DNA of 64,000 nt from Strigamia acuminata (Eukaryota; Arthropoda; Chilopoda; Geophilomorpha; Linotaeniidae). Where the stretch lies: positions 8,892,427 through 8,956,426 of the forward strand of contig OX442315.1 in the NCBI GenBank assembly GCA_949358305.1. The letters are read 5' to 3'. Both the position numbers and the translations under genes were made by a program. The number at the start of each line of letters is the position of its first letter. The first letter of the stretch is position 1. The notes beneath the pieces are model-generated. The model made no database searches. It was given only the letters and a program-made list of their open reading frames with translations, and was not told where the DNA came from. This document shows, piece after piece, positions 34,436-47,134 of this stretch.

Positions 34436-35100
34436 ATAGAAATTCTACCATCTTAAACTCCATTTTAAAAGTTCCACTTCTCCCACGATCAGTTCTCGAA
34501 TTGGTCATTTCTTCGAAATTCATTTCTCGAATCGGTCAGTTTGTCGAAATTCATAAACAAAAATGATATGTTTCTTTGTTTTGTAACAAATTGTAATGTT
34601 TCTTGCATTTGGGAGAAGTTACAGCAGCTAAATTTGATTTGTTTAGGGGCTGAAATAGATCGACAACCATTTTGTTGTTCCAGATAATCAAAATGCATTA
34701 TGGGTAATTCACATATGATGCACACGGTTAACCAGATAAATAAATTCAAATTTTAACTTAATTGGCAAACTGTTACCATCTAAACGTAGTAATTGATACA
34801 AGCATTGCCACATTTTTAAAGTTTGGTTTTTCGTTTTCTGTTACTTTGTTGAGGACCCAACCTTGCTTTTGCCCAAGAACTGGGAAAACCACAGTAAACT
34901 AAGTTGGAGGTGAGTGGCAGATGTTTTTGCCATAGAAACAGTACCGGTATCTTAATCAGACTAGGATGAGAAACTGATATTCCCAGCAGGATATCAGTTC
35001 ATTAACTTCTGTGTTCTTATGGAAACATGTGACCGGCACGTTGAGCTGTTCCTATTCCCAATTCAAATAAATCTTGCAGAAAGACACTTACCGTACTGCC

Positions 35101-35241
35101 TCATTTAAACGCCGGGCTCGAATAAACGCCGGGGTTGAGCGGCGTTTATTGCACCGTGCGCCGCCCAGAACCGACTTTACCGGGAGGGGGTCGGCCCAAA
35201 AAAAGAATTAAACGCCCGGGCGTTTAAATGAGGCAGTACGG
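35101..35241. mobile_element. 141-bp MITE with TA target duplication, proved by empty sites
   Basis: Ends are CCGTACTGCCTCATTTAAAC and its inverted copy, with direct TA on each side. The equivalent places in S2 (about 40510) and S0 (about 1558) lack the element and carry a single TA in GACACTTAATTAG. Three-way comparison therefore fixes the boundaries and target. Subterminal AAACGCCGGG motifs recur inside, perhaps transposase sites. Superfamily not determined. Confidence 0.88.
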
Positions 35242-35361
35242 TAATTAGAAAACAGTTTAATCATTTAACCTTTTAAATTTAATAAATTCCATATAATTAT
35301 TTAAATTACCGCTCCTGGGTGAGTATTTTCAGAGTTATCAAAAGTGACCATTTGCATTAAC

Positions 35362-35827
35362 TTAACCTTTGGAGACGTAAGGTTGTACGGATTTATGGAC
35401 AAGCTTTTTCTTGAAAAGGAAATTTTTTTTCCTATTTATTTTTTTTGCTGAAAATTTGTGATTTTGTTTATATCATACTGAACCTTAACTCAGGTGAAAT
35501 TTTAAGTCATTAGTCATTTATTTAATTAATTATGCTAAATGCAAATTTTCTGCCCCTTAAAACTCCAGCAAAACTATTATGCTGGCTTTGCTGCCTAAGA
35601 AAGAGCGCTTCAGTTAAAGGCTTTTCGCATTTACCAGTTGTGTTTAAACCAACCACTAGTTGGTAAAAAAAATATATTTTTTTACTGTTCATAATTAGTG
35701 CCTTCAATGAAATTAGTTGCGAACATTCAAAAAATCGAAATTAATTAATTGACCTGAAAATTGTCCATAAATCCGTAATGCCTTATACCAGAACGGCACA
35801 TTTTACCCTTATGCCTCCGAGGGTTAA
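35362..35827 (+). mobile_element. piggyBac-like MITE, copy 3 (in block S1)
   Basis: TTAA at both ends. Same inverted ends as copy 1 at the equivalent place of block S0, so insertion predates the duplication. Confidence 0.75.
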
Positions 35828-36573
35828 CATTCACTTTTTGAACCCGTCTGCGGATGCAAATGAATTAGATGTGTCTAGAAAGATACAAGGAAGTGTGTTA
35901 AACCTGTTGCTCAGATTCAGATTTGACTTAATACAGTCTTTTTTACTGTTGATAAAATAACAGCTCAACATTGTTTAGAATAATTAGTCTCTGCAACTGG
36001 CATAGGCATTAAATCACATGTTCATTAAATCTGAATTTCTGACAGGAAATGAAAGAAAATTGAAAGAAATCGGATGCATTGGATCGGCTGCTGAGAGCAG
36101 TTTTGTTCTTTTGGTTGGCACATTGAATGACTAGCAATAGTTTATTTTAACTGAATTCAATCAATATTTTCAATTGCCACTTTCCATTTTTGTGAAGAAT
36201 TGTGTAAATTTATAACAAGTATATGTATTTTCTTATAGAATATTTTTTGTCACTTTATTTTCATTGTAATATCTCTTTTTAAGAGAATATCAGCAAATAT
36301 TGCAATTTCATCCTAATAGTAGTGATTTTTGATGTAAACTTTTGCAGAATCTCTAAATAAGATGTTGTAAAAGTTTAATCAGATCTGTCACTTTTTCCAT
36401 TATAAGAATGTAAGGTTACACTTGTTTTTTATGAAATCAAACAAACAATAAGTACTGTGAGAAATTTAATGGACACGGATGCTGGTAATGCATTTTTATT
36501 GCTTTGAGAGGTTGATTTTGCATTCTGATCTTGTTTCTGTTCGTAGTTTATACATTACTGTATCTGAAGCAAA

Positions 36574-36803
36574 ATGAAAATGGCATCTACTTTGTTTTTT
36601 CTCTTCTTTTTTATTCTGATTTTGATCCCAAAGTAAGTTAATTTCCAGATTGAATAGAAAACACAATTTTATTTGTTTCTTTAAGCATTTGTAGTGGTAA
36701 AGCTGCATGTGTTAAGAAATTTCTACCCTGCAAAACCTTCAAAGATTGCTGTCCAGGTATGGATTGTGAGCATCCGTCAAGTGATGTCTCCCAATGCTAT
36801 TAA
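36574..36803 (+). CDS. ICK-c: secreted cystine-knot peptide
   Basis: Exon 1 36574-36632, GT-AG intron 36633-36685 (53 bp, phase 2), exon 2 36686-36803 ending TAA. 58 residues. The signal peptide starts MKMAST, has a Phe/Leu/Ile core and is probably cut after Ser23, which leaves an unpaired Cys22 in the signal. The mature peptide of about 35 residues has six cysteines at 28, 35, 41, 42, 47 and 57: C-x6-C-x5-CC-x4-C-x9-C. The coding sequence and intron are identical to ICK-d at 47135. An acceptor-like TTCTGTTCGTAG lies 28 bp before the ATG. No AATAAA is seen close downstream. Function unknown beyond an extracellular knottin fold. Confidence 0.78.
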
Positions 36804-36932
36804 TACCAAAGTTAAAAATTCATGTAATTTACTAATTAATAATTATTTGCTTGAAATGTAGTAAAAAATTAATTGATTATTAAAAATTTGTGAAACAATT
36901 TATTTTGAGGATATAGTTTATGACCGGGATTG

Positions 36933-37469
36933 TACAGTAGTGGAAAAAGGTTTGAAACCACTACAGGTTTTTTAGTTGCAAGTCAAATTTTGATGCCAAC
37001 TCTTGCAGTTGTTACACCAAATTCTGCATTTGTTTCACCACATTCTGAAGCAATATACTACTCTTCTTCCATTTAGAGATGAAATTAATTAACCAATGTT
37101 TGAATTTCACCAAATAATGCACCTACCCATGCTAAGGACAACACCAAATAATCTAAAATATTTAGTTAATTCAATGACAAATAGGTTCATTATAGTTAAT
37201 AGAACGAATAGGAAGCATACCAAACATTAGAAATAAAAATTGGTTATATTTTTGATGATTTAGAGCACACAATCTCAAACTTTTTTCCAGCACAAATGAT
37301 ATTTTTTGAACAATTTTTTTTATTTCTTAAATTTGATTTGAGATATCATCTTATAATTTTAAACAACGCTTTATTGTCATGATATAAACCTGTAAATAAA
37401 TTTTCAAGTCAAAATTTGACTTACAACTAAGAAACCTGTAGTGGTCTCAAACTTTTTCCCACCACTGTA
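36933..37469 (+). mobile_element. Tc1/mariner-type MITE, copy 2
   Basis: TA-flanked, begins CAGTAGTGGAAAAAGG and ends CCACCACTG, inverted. It lies 130 bp downstream of ICK-c, as does its partner downstream of ICK-d, so it was part of the duplicated unit. Confidence 0.78.
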
Positions 37470-37889
37470 CTTTTAAATGTCGTATCAAAAGGAATGGCAG
37501 ATTAGTTGTTCCGTCTTATTTTTTAAAATTTATGAAAATACTGGTTTTTACTTGATTTCTTTATAGTGTTTATTATCTGTTGATATTTCTTCTTCAGATT
37601 TTGTGCATGTGTTTTGTTGACATAAGCCAAGATGAGTAAATGGATTTTTTTCTAAGCTTTTTCTAAACATCTTGATGAGAGACTTTGAGTTGAAAAAAAT
37701 TTGTCTTCTTTTAAGAAGTGTTTGTTTGCAAGTGTGAATAGCAATTCAAAGAGGATTTTTTCTTCTTTACCAATCTTGTATCCTTGAATGCAACATGACT
37801 GCATTCAAATTACTGCAACTTTCACCACTAAAGAAATTGTATATTTTTATTATTATTTGGGTTTGGCACACGCCAAACCAAATTACATA

Positions 37890-39080
37890 AGGTGCGGCAC
37901 AAAAAATTATGAACACGTGAAATTTGTTTGTTTTGAATTGATCTCGTCATTTTATGGTTTTCTAACCTATTCCAATCGTTTTTTCACATCAAAATAAGCA
38001 AGAAACCTTGTTTTTTAACATGGAAACTTTTATTTTTCTCTCGTAATCAACTAAAATGAAAAAACACCCTGGTTCAAAAAATTATGAACAGTTGGTTAAC
38101 AATGATTTATGACAATGTAGGCAATGATTTAGTACCATTTAATACCAAATAAAGTTACCCTACTTTAGTATAACTATGTACACCCTGTCTAACATGGAAT
38201 TAATTAGTGATTTTAATGTGGTGTTAACATGGTCTCCGACGCATTTTCCATTTGACTGTAAATAAAAATCAGTCTGCTTGAAAAATTGCTAATGAATTGA
38301 GTGTAAATGTATAAAATACCACATTTACTTGAGTTTTGAAGAAGAATGACAGTAGTAAGTAGATGAAAAAGAAGGCAAAACCCATCCTAAAAAAGAAGCA
38401 CAAAGAAGACCTTTGAAAAATACTCCTCTTCTTTATTTAAATTATGCCAATAGTATTTATTGCCATCTGGGTCATTAAGGTTGAACTTTTTTCATCACAG
38501 AAAATTATTTTTCTCCATTCTGCATCCCAGGTTTGATATTTTTTTGCCCACTTTAATCTGTCTTCTTTGTGCTTCTTTTTTAGGATGGGTTTTGCCTTCT
38601 TTTTCATCTACTTACTACTGTCATTCTTCTTCAAAACTCAAGTAAATGTGGTATTTTATACATTTACACTCAATTCATTAGCAATTTTTCGAGCAGACTG
38701 ATTTTTATTTACAGTCAAATGGAAAATGCGTCGGAGACCACGTTAACACCACATTAAAATCACTAATTAATTCCATGTTAGACAGGGTGTACATAGTTAT
38801 ACTAAAGTAGGGTAACTTTATTTGGTATTAAATGGTACTAAATCATTGCCTACATTGTCATAAATCATTGTTAACCAACTGTTCATAATTTTTTGAACCA
38901 GGGTGTTTTTTCATTTCAGTTGATTACGAGAGAAAAATAAAAGTTTCCATGTTAAAAAACAAGGTTTCTTGCTTATTTTGATGTGAAAAAACGATTGGAA
39001 TAGGTTAGAAAATCATAAAATGACGAGATCAATTCAAAACAAACAAATTTCACGTGTTCATAATTTTTTGTGCCGCACCT
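37890..39080. mobile_element. Foldback element with 523-bp inverted arms
   Basis: Including the flanking TA, arms 37888-38410 and 38560-39082 are inverted copies with very few mismatches, separated by a 149-bp centre. The ends are AGGTGCGGCACAAAAAATTA. TA at each side suggests a Tc1/mariner-like target. The centre holds no transposase. The element lies at the end of the S1/S2 homology. Confidence 0.85.
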
Positions 39081-39082
39081 TA

Positions 39083-40210
39083 ATTAAGAGAGGAGAACTG
39101 CACTAGCATATTTCATCCCCAATTTGGCGCAGATCCGAAGTGTGCCAGGCCTGCAGGTGCAGGATTGCCACACTTCCTCCCCACTCCACCCTCTTTTGGG
39201 CAGGATATTATGCAAGAGCAGAAATTATGGTGCAATCCCTTTGTTGTACCAAAATTGATTATCTGCGCACATTTGGTGCGCAGATTTCGAGAGTGCATAA
39301 AACCCCAAATTTTGGCGGTTTGGCCCACTCTTGACACACACACACCAACAACAACGACACAAATGATCACTGCTACGAACTTCAACAAGGATTCTAGTAT
39401 TGACCGTGTTCCACGTTTTGGTGAGTTGAGATTCTGCTGTTTCCACCGTTTTATCGGTGGAACCAGCCACATTTGCGTTCTGACTACAAATCTCGGGTAA
39501 CGCCCGAGAAAAACCGCTCATCGTCGGCCATCGCTGAGTCTCCTCGAGACTCGCCATCTCCGATCGAGCAAACCGCTGCTCGTGCACCATCGTGTTAGAC
39601 TGCAAACCACCGCGAGCTTCCTCCGGAGTTTGCAGTTGATCGCCATCGAACGAGTAGAGGAAATTTGTGCCCGCTAGTTGCTGATTATTGTGAGTCTCGT
39701 TGACTTGTTCCGAGACTCATCGTCGTCGTCAACGGCAAACTTCTTGCCGTGAACCATCGCCGATATCTGCAAGCCACCGCGAGCTTCCTCCGGAGTTTGC
39801 AGATAGAAAGCCATCGTGCTAGCGAGAATAATTTCTCAGGCGAGTCCGACTCGCCATTTTTCGAGCGCTCAACGATTAACCGTCGTTAGCGCCTTTTTCC
39901 TTTGTTTCGAGTGAGTCTCGTTGCTCACTCGTCTCATTTCATCTTCTTTCTCTCCTATTACTCTTGATTTTAACCGTTAACTCTCTAATAAATTAAGTTA
40001 TTATATTTCCTAAAATTATCCTGTAATTTTCGATTAAATAAAATACATTTGTTATTTTTAGTCAACTCAACCACTGTTTTCATGTCCTAAAAATACCCCT
40101 AGACACCATTTTACAGCCAGCCGAGTATAAGTCCTATAAACGGCATCTCAATTGCGAGATATTCACGAACAAGGTAAGTATTTTCGTGAATAAAATCCCG
40201 GATCGCAACA
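39083..40210 (+). repeat. GC-rich LTR-like block, possibly a solo LTR
   Basis: A GC-rich island of about 1.1 kb. It has a TATA-like GCATAAAACCCC near 39295, AATAAA near 40038, an internal direct repeat (CCACCGCGAGCTTCCTCC at about 39607 and 39777) and ends in GATCGCAACA exactly where S2 homology begins. These fit a long LTR, but no TG start with matching target duplication was found. The short frames inside are probably not genes. Confidence 0.4.
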
Positions 40211-40629
40211 CCATGTAAACGTAGTAATTGATTTCCATATTTTTAAAGTTTGGTTTTTCGTTTTCTGTAACTTTGTTGAGGACCCAACCTTGCTTTTGCC
40301 CAAGAACTGGGAAAACCACAGTAAACTCAGTTGGAGGTGAGTGGCAGATGTTCTTGCTATAGAAACAGTATCTTAATCAGACTAGGATGAGAAACTGATA
40401 TTCCCAGCAGGATATCAGTTGATTAACTTCTGTGTTCTTATGGAAACATGTGACCGGCACGTTGAGCCGTTCCTATTCCCAATTCAAATAAATCTTGCAG
40501 AAAGACACTTAATTAGAAAACAGTTTAATCATTTAACCTTTTAAATTTAATAAATTCCATATCATTATTTAAATTACCCCTCCTGGGTGAGTATTTTCAG
40601 AGTTATCAAAAGTGACCATTTGCATTAAT

Positions 40630-41413
40630 TTAACCCTTGGATGGGTAAGGCTATACGGATTCATGGACAAGCTCTTTCTTGAAAAAGAAAATTTTTTTTT
40701 TATCCATTTTTTTTGCTAAAAATTTGTGATTTTGTTTATATCATACTGAACCTTAACTCAGGTGAAATTTTAAGTCATTGGTCATTTATTTAATTAATTA
40801 TGATAAATGCAAATTTTCTGCCCCTTAAAACTCCAGCAAAATTATTATGCTGGCTTTGCTGCCTAAGAAAGAGCGCTTCAGTTAACAGCTTTTCACATTT
40901 ACCAGTAGTGTTTAAACCAACCACTAGTTGGTAAAAAAAAAAATATTTTTTTACTGTTCATAACTGTTGCGGTTGCAACTCGATTTTGTATTTGGAATTG
41001 TTCGAAATTACCTTAGATCACCGATGGCACAGGATTTAAACTGATTCCGTTGGATTGACAAGAAAGTACGGGTACACACAGGGGTTACATTGAACAGTGA
41101 TTATTTTATTCATAAAACAGGATATGCAAAATACACTTCCTCTCCTAATTACACAAGTAGACTTTCCCATTTACATTGTGGGTCACCGAAGTGACCCTCG
41201 GGTGGCCAAACATGGCGCCACCTCCAATTTCCCCCAACTGGCGCGTCCCTTTAAAATGCCAGTTTTTACAATAACTAGCGCCCTCTATAAAATTAGTTGC
41301 GAACATTCAAAAATCGAAACGGCGCTTTAACTGATTGACCTGAAAATTGTCCATAAATCCGTAATGCCTTATACCAGAACGGCACATTTTACCCTTATGC
41401 CTCCGAGGGTTAA
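40630..41413 (+). mobile_element. piggyBac-like MITE, copy 4, split by a solo LTR
   Basis: TTAA ends at 40630-40633 and 41410-41413. Equivalent to copies 1 and 3 but enlarged by the 306-bp LTR and its target duplication. Confidence 0.75.
40965..41270. mobile_element. Solo LTR, 306 bp, target duplication ATAAC
   Basis: Begins TGTTGCGGTTGC and ends TTTTTACA. ATAAC is repeated directly at 40960-40964 and 41271-41275. The sister MITE copies lack it and read through as TAACTAGCGCC or similar. It is a remnant of an LTR element lost by LTR-LTR recombination. The TGTTGCGG opening recalls the outer edge of the BEL LTR, but the rest does not match. Confidence 0.82.
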
Positions 41414-41834
41414 CATTTACTTTTTGAACCCGTCTACGAATGCAAATGAATTGGATGTGTCTAGAAAGATACAAGGAAGTGTGTTAAACCTGTTGCTCAG
41501 ATTCAGATTTGACTTAATACAGTTTTTTTTTACTGTTGATAAAATAATAGCTCAAAATTGTTTGGAATAATTGGTCTCTGCAACAGGCATAGGCATTAAA
41601 TCACATGTTCACTAATGCTGAATTTCTGACAGGAAATGAAAGAAAATTGAAAGAAATTGGATGCATTGGATCAGCTGCTGAGAGCAGTTTTATTCTTTTG
41701 GTTGGCACATTGAATGACTAGCAATAATTTATTTTAACTGAATTCAATCAATATTTTCAATTGCCACTTTCAAAGTTTGTGAAGAATTGTGTGAATTTAT
41801 AACAAGTATATGTATTTACTTATAGACTCATTGG

Positions 41835-42043
41835 TGTTATGAATATGAAAATAACGGTTGAAGTTTAATACAAATATGAAGCAACGTCACTGTTCTACAT
41901 CAAGTGGATGAGTAACTACAACGGGAGGAAGTACACTCCAAATATGGTGTGGGTGTCACCACAGGATATAAGATAAAAAACTCGAACTACATTAATTACA
42001 CAACGACATCAAGTGGTGATTTTCACACCAAATATTCCCAACA
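41835..42043 (-). repeat. Decayed Copia 3' LTR
   Basis: 209 bp, TG...CA bounded. On the minus strand preceded by a GGGGGAATT purine tract. Confidence 0.88.
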
Positions 42044-42205
42044 AATTCCCCCAAAATCAACAATTCGATTTTGTCACTAAAAACACTTCTCAATAAACAC
42101 AATTATACAAAAGCAATCAATCAAAAACAAATTCTTCAATTCTCATGATGATTCACTACTGACTATTCAAATGAATTAAAATAAACACTGCACACAATAA
42201 TGTCA

Positions 42206-45200
42206 TTATTCCCCCACAGTCTTTAGTCCCAATCCTTCTAGTATTCCGTTAAGTGCAGGTCCGGCCAAAGGCTTCGTTAAAAAGTCTGCTAACATGTCCT
42301 TGCTTGTGACATGTTCCACGACAACATTTCCATCCTCGATCTCTTGTTTGATGAAATGCACCTTTCGATTCAAGTGCTTGGTCCTTGTCTTCTGTGCACC
42401 GCCTCGCAATCACTTCACTGCGTTCAAGCTGTCGCAGTGCATTGTTGTGGTATTTCCGTCGTCGACTTCTCCATTTAGTCCAATCGCGAGCTGCTTCAAC
42501 CAAATTAATTCACGCACTCTTTCGGTCAGCGCCAAGAGCTCACTCTCTGTACTCGACATCACAACAATCGCTTGTTTCTGGCACTTCCAGTTAATGATTG
42601 AATTTCCATCCATCGCAATAAATCCTGAAAACGATCGTGCGTTCGCTGTCCGGTCCCAGCTCGCGTCTGAATAACCGTGGATGTGGCTCTCTTCTCTTCC
42701 GTAACTGAGCTTGTAATCCATCGTTCCCTTCAGGTATCTCAACACTCGCTTCAATGCGATAAAGTGGATTTTGCGTGGTTCCTTGTTATACTGAGATAAC
42801 AAACTCATCGGGAAACTCAGGTCTGGTCTCGTGTGTGTGGCAATGTACATCATTTTGCCCAGCAGTTCCTGGTACTGAGTTGCATCAACTTTCTCGCTTC
42901 AAATTCATCCAAGTTTTGATTGGGTTTCACCGGAGTTATCGCGGCGTTACATGCCTCCAATCCTTCACTCTCCACCAATCTTTTGATGTATCTACCTTGG
43001 TGGGTGTTGATTCTTCCATTTTTGTACCCAACTTGGATTCCCAGGATGTACTCCAATCTGCCTATGCTCACGAACTCAATTTCTTCCTTCATTTTCGACA
43101 TTAATTCCGTCTCAAATTCATATGTGGATGCCAAAGATAGGTCATCGTCTACATACACGCCTAGGAACATAAAGTTGCCATCAATAAAAATCACGTAAAG
43201 GCATGGGTCCTCTGGAGATGGTTTGAATCCAATTCTCTTCAATGTTTTGTCCAACATCTCAAACCAACATCTCCCTGCCTGTTTTAATCCATAGATGCTC
43301 TTGATTAATTGACACACATGTTCCTTTCCTCCTTCGATGTATCATTCTGGCTGCATCATGAATATCACTTCCTTTAACTTGCCGTGCAGATAGGCGGCTT
43401 TGACGTCATGTTGTTTCAGCGGTCGGTTGATTTTAGCTGCCACGTTGATCAGCATTCTCAGGGTCTCTATTCGGATAACCGGGGCGAAGGTCAGCTCGTA
43501 ATCGTCCCCGAATTTCTGCGAGTATCCAGTGGCTACTAGTCTTGCTCGGAATCTTTCCGGTTCCCCTTCGGAATTTAACTTGACTTTATAAACCCACTTG
43601 GATTTCACCGCCTTCTTTCCTTTTGGCAATTTTCCAATTTTCCACACTCCATGTTTCTTCATCGAACTCATTTCGTCATCCATCGCGGCCTTCCAGTCTG
43701 TCGCGTGATTGGAGTTTGTCGCTTCATTGTAGTTTTTCGGCGTTAAAATTTCTTCCGCTAGTAATGCCATTTGCTTTGTCTTAATTCTCTCTGATCTTCG
43801 TGCTCCTTGATCAACCAGTTTCTTCTCATGTTCTTCTCTTTGCACTTTATCGGCGACCAACTTCATTTCTTTGGTTATTCCTGCGGGTCGGCCTCGTCGC
43901 GGTGTTTCATCACGTTCTTCCTCCGTGTTGTCCTCCGGTTCGTTCGTCTCGTTTTATTCTTCTTCGCCATCGTCTGATTCGTCTCCATTTTCTTCGCAGT
44001 TCAGATCGATTTTGACTGTCTCGTTCTCTTCGTCGTCTAGGATTTTCCCATTCAGCAAATCTGCGCCTGTTTTACTCTCGTCAAATTTTACATCGATTTC
44101 TTCACTTATCGAATCGTTTTCTGGGTGATAAATTCGGTACGCCTTCCTTGTATTTGAATAGCCAATAAATATTGCTTTTTCTGCCTTGGGATCTAGTTTC
44201 TTTCGTTTATGATCTTTAATTAGCACATATGCTACACATCCAAATCTTCTCAAATATTTTAAATTTGGTTTCCTCCCAAACCATATCTCAAATGGTGTGC
44301 GTCCATGAACTGACGATTTGCACCGGTTGCGGATGTGCGCCACTGACGATGCGCACTCTGCCCAAAAAATCTTTGGCAGTTTGCAGTCTTTCATAACTGT
44401 TCTCAACATCTCAATAATTGTCCGGTTCGCCCGTTCTGCGACGCCGTTGCTGGCTGGATTAAATGCTGTGGTCAGCTGGTGTTCAATGCCTCTTTTTGTC
44501 GTCCATTTTTTCATGCTCTTAGACAAGAACTCGCCGCCGTTGTCGCTCCTCAATTTCTTTAGCTTTTTGTCAGTCTGTCGTTCCATGCATGTGATTAGTT
44601 CCGTCAGTTTTTCCTTTGCGTCGCTTTTTGCATTTATCGTCTTAATCATTAGCATCCTACTCCAATCGTCCACTATAGTCATTATATAGTTTGCACCTCC
44701 TCGAGATTCGGGTCCAATTGGTCCAATTAAATCGATGTGCCACAATTCCATGATGCTTGACGATTGGCGGTCTGTTACCGACTTGTGCGACGTCTTTTTC
44801 ATCTTTCCTGCGATGCACGGTTCACACACGGCGCCACCTTTGCTGCTAATTTCTATGCCGTATGTCAGTTCCTCATTTTTCATTTCTCGTAGGGTGTTGT
44901 AGTTTAGATGTCCCAATCTCACGTGCCAATTATTGTCATTTTCCTCCGCTTTGTAAGACTTCTCATTTTCTTTTATGTTGGCCCGTAACACAAACATGTC
45001 TCCCTTTCTTGGCACCGTCACAACTTGTTCTCCATTTTCATCGTCAATTGTTGCGCTCGTTTTGGAGAATGTGACTTTTAGTTCATTATCGACAATTTTC
45101 GATACTGATAACAAATTGCTTCTAATTTGCAGCACGCACAACACTTTTTTCAATCTGGAACTTTTCCCGTTGTGTTCGAGCACAATCTCGCCCATTCCAA

Positions 45201-46293
45201 TCGATTTCATGCTTTTTCCTTTCTTCGCCATTCCAATATTTTTTTCATCCTCGTCAAATACGTCAAAATGTTTCGCATCTAGTGCCGTCATGTGGCTTGT
45301 CGCTCCGGAATCCAATACCCAATCGCTTTCTTCATTCGTCTCTTCATCATTGGTGTTTTCATCCATTTCATACGTCATGAGCGTGAATTCTGCTTTTTCC
45401 TCATACGCCATCATTGCGGTTTCGCTCTTTCCTTTGCCGCGACCTCGCTGACCGCCTCTTCCTCGTCCTCGTCCTCTTGCGTCGTCACTTTTAAACTCTC
45501 GCTTAGGTTTCGAACAATCTTTCGATAAGTGGCCAAACTCCTGGCAGTTGAAACATTTTGCCTCACTGTAGCACTCTCTCGCCATGTGTCCTCCACGGCC
45601 ACAGTTGAAGCATGTGCGCTTTGGTTTCTGTCCCCTCTCACGTGTTTTGAGTGCGGTTTCATTTGTTGTCGTATTTTTCTCATCTTTTTGGGTTGAAATT
45701 CGGCCTTCTTCCATTTTTAATATGTCACGAATTTTTGACATGGCCAAATTGCCTTGCACCTCAATTGCGCGCACATTCGCGTCAAATTCTCGTCTCAGTC
45801 CCTTCGTCACGTAAAACTGGCACTCGTAGTCGTCTATATTTTTGCCTAGTTTTGCACAGCGGTTGATTATCGCTTCGGCCCTGTTCATGTAGGTGTCTAC
45901 ATCTTCTTTGCTGTTCATCCTCAGCTGTGTTAGTTCGCAGGCGCTTCTCATTTGCAATTCTTGGGTTTTCGCCGCCATGTTGGTTTTTACCAAATCCCAA
46001 AGTGCCTTTGCACCTTTTGTGTTTGAATACTTCAAGACTTGTGGTGCCGTCATTGTGTTGATCATCGTGAAGTGGGCCGCCGCGTTTTTATCGTCCCATT
46101 CGTTCCAAGTCTTCTCTTTTGCGTCATAATCCGCTTCTCCTTGGACTCCACGCTGCGGTTCGGCTCCAATTATCACTTCTTTCCACAGTTTCTTGGCCCT
46201 GAGGACTCCCTCCACTCTCGATTCCCATAGGAAATAATTCGCATCATTTAGTGGCTCAATGTTTGCCAGACTCCAATTACCGGTATCGCTCAT
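42206..46293 (-). pseudogene. Copia gag-pol, broken by three stops and a frameshift
   Basis: A start Met at 46293 (MSDTGNW) fits the copia gag better than the upstream Met at 46374. Still readable: UBN2-type gag, two zinc knuckles (CFNC-x4-H-x4-C twice, unlike the single knuckle of the element at 12101), protease DSGATSH at 328, integrase Asp521, Asp584 and Glu620 (D-x35-E kept), RT with YVDD at about 43155-43144, and RNase H. In-frame stops lie at 43954-43956, 43342-43344 and 42410-42412, and a frameshift between about 42880 and 42905 in the RT/RNase H linker. The first 780 residues are open through the integrase catalytic core, but RT cannot be made. Related to the intact copia protein at 12101-16189. 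Confidence 0.92.
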
Positions 46294-46560
46294 CTTTGTT
46301 GGTTTCGTCTCGATTTTTGAATTGCACTTATTGTTCAACTTTTCCTCCGTCTCGGTTCTGTGGCACAATCTCAATATTGTTTAATTCACCTCGAATTGTT
46401 GCTCACAGTTTTTATTGAAGTTGTTTGTCGTCTCGTGTTGTGCACTTCAAGATGGCGCGGGGTTGCTCTCAATCGTCGCCTCAAATCTGCTCAAATCTAC
46501 TCGTTTTTCGGTCTCAATACCGTTTTTCATCAATTCAATGTGGCTGATGATTGTTGAACC

Positions 46561-46576
46561 AGCCTTTCTGCTACCA
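46561..46576 (-). promoter_or_regulatory. Decayed Copia primer-binding site
   Basis: TGGTAGCAGAAAGGCT on the minus strand, 2 bp inside the 5' LTR, complementary in its first 10 bases to the initiator tRNA-Met 3' end. Confidence 0.7.
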
Positions 46577-46578
46577 TT

Positions 46579-46787
46579 TGTTATGAATATGAAAATAACG
46601 GTTGAAGTTTAATACAAATATGAAGCAACCTCACTGTTCTACTTCAAGTGGATGAGTAACTACAAAGGGAGGAAGTACACTCCAAATATGGTGTGGGTGT
46701 CACCACAGGATATAAGATAAAAAACTCTAACTACATTAATTACACAACGACATCAAGTGGTGATTTTCACACCAAATATTCCCAACA
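46579..46787 (-). repeat. Decayed Copia 5' LTR
   Basis: 209 bp; lies 348 bp upstream of the ICK-d start, in the opposite orientation to that gene. Confidence 0.88.
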
Positions 46788-47134
46788 ATTGGTTGGGCAT
46801 TATTTTGTAAATTTATTTTTATTGCAGTATCTCTTTGTAAGAGAGTATCAGCAAATATTGCAATTTCATCCAAATAGTGTTGATTTTTTATGTAAACTTT
46901 TGCAGAATCTCTAAATAATAAATAATAAATAAATTTTAATCAGATCTGTCACTTTTTCCATTATAAGAATGTAAGGTTACACTTGTTTTGTATGAAATCA
47001 AACAAACAATAAGTACTGTGAGAAATTTAATGTACACGGATGCTGGTAATGCATTTTTATTGCTTTGAGCAGTTGATTTTGCATTCTGGTCTTATTTCTG
47101 TTCGTAGTTTATACATTACTGTATCTGAAGCAAA

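Larger units (their letters stand above)
34551..37825 (+). repeat. Duplicated block S1 carrying ICK-c
   Basis: Aligns with S2 (40211-41834 joined to 46788-48385) in direct orientation and with S0 (1-2094) in inversion. Homology to S2 ends near CACTTTCAC at 37825. It contains a private TA-target MITE (35101-35241), a shared piggyBac-like MITE, ICK-c and a Tc1-type MITE shared with S2. No other gene is seen. Confidence 0.85.
41835..46787 (-). mobile_element. Decayed Copia LTR retrotransposon, target duplication ATTGG
   Basis: LTRs of 209 bp at 41835-42043 and 46579-46787 with about four differences, direct ATTGG at 41830-41834 and 46788-46792, a polypurine tract (minus strand, at 42044-42056) and an iMet-type primer site at 46561-46576. 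A cleanly bounded insertion into block S2. More LTR differences than the other elements here, so it is older. Confidence 0.93.

Noticed and set aside
35778-35960. Recurrent 60-residue frame also at 839-1021 and 41364-41570
   Set aside because: It starts inside the TTAA MITE end and continues into the duplicated flank; conservation follows the DNA duplication, not a protein.
39100-40210. Could be a protein-coding exon cluster because of high GC
   Set aside because: Frames are short on both strands, and the TATA-like box, AATAAA and CAACA end fit an LTR better.
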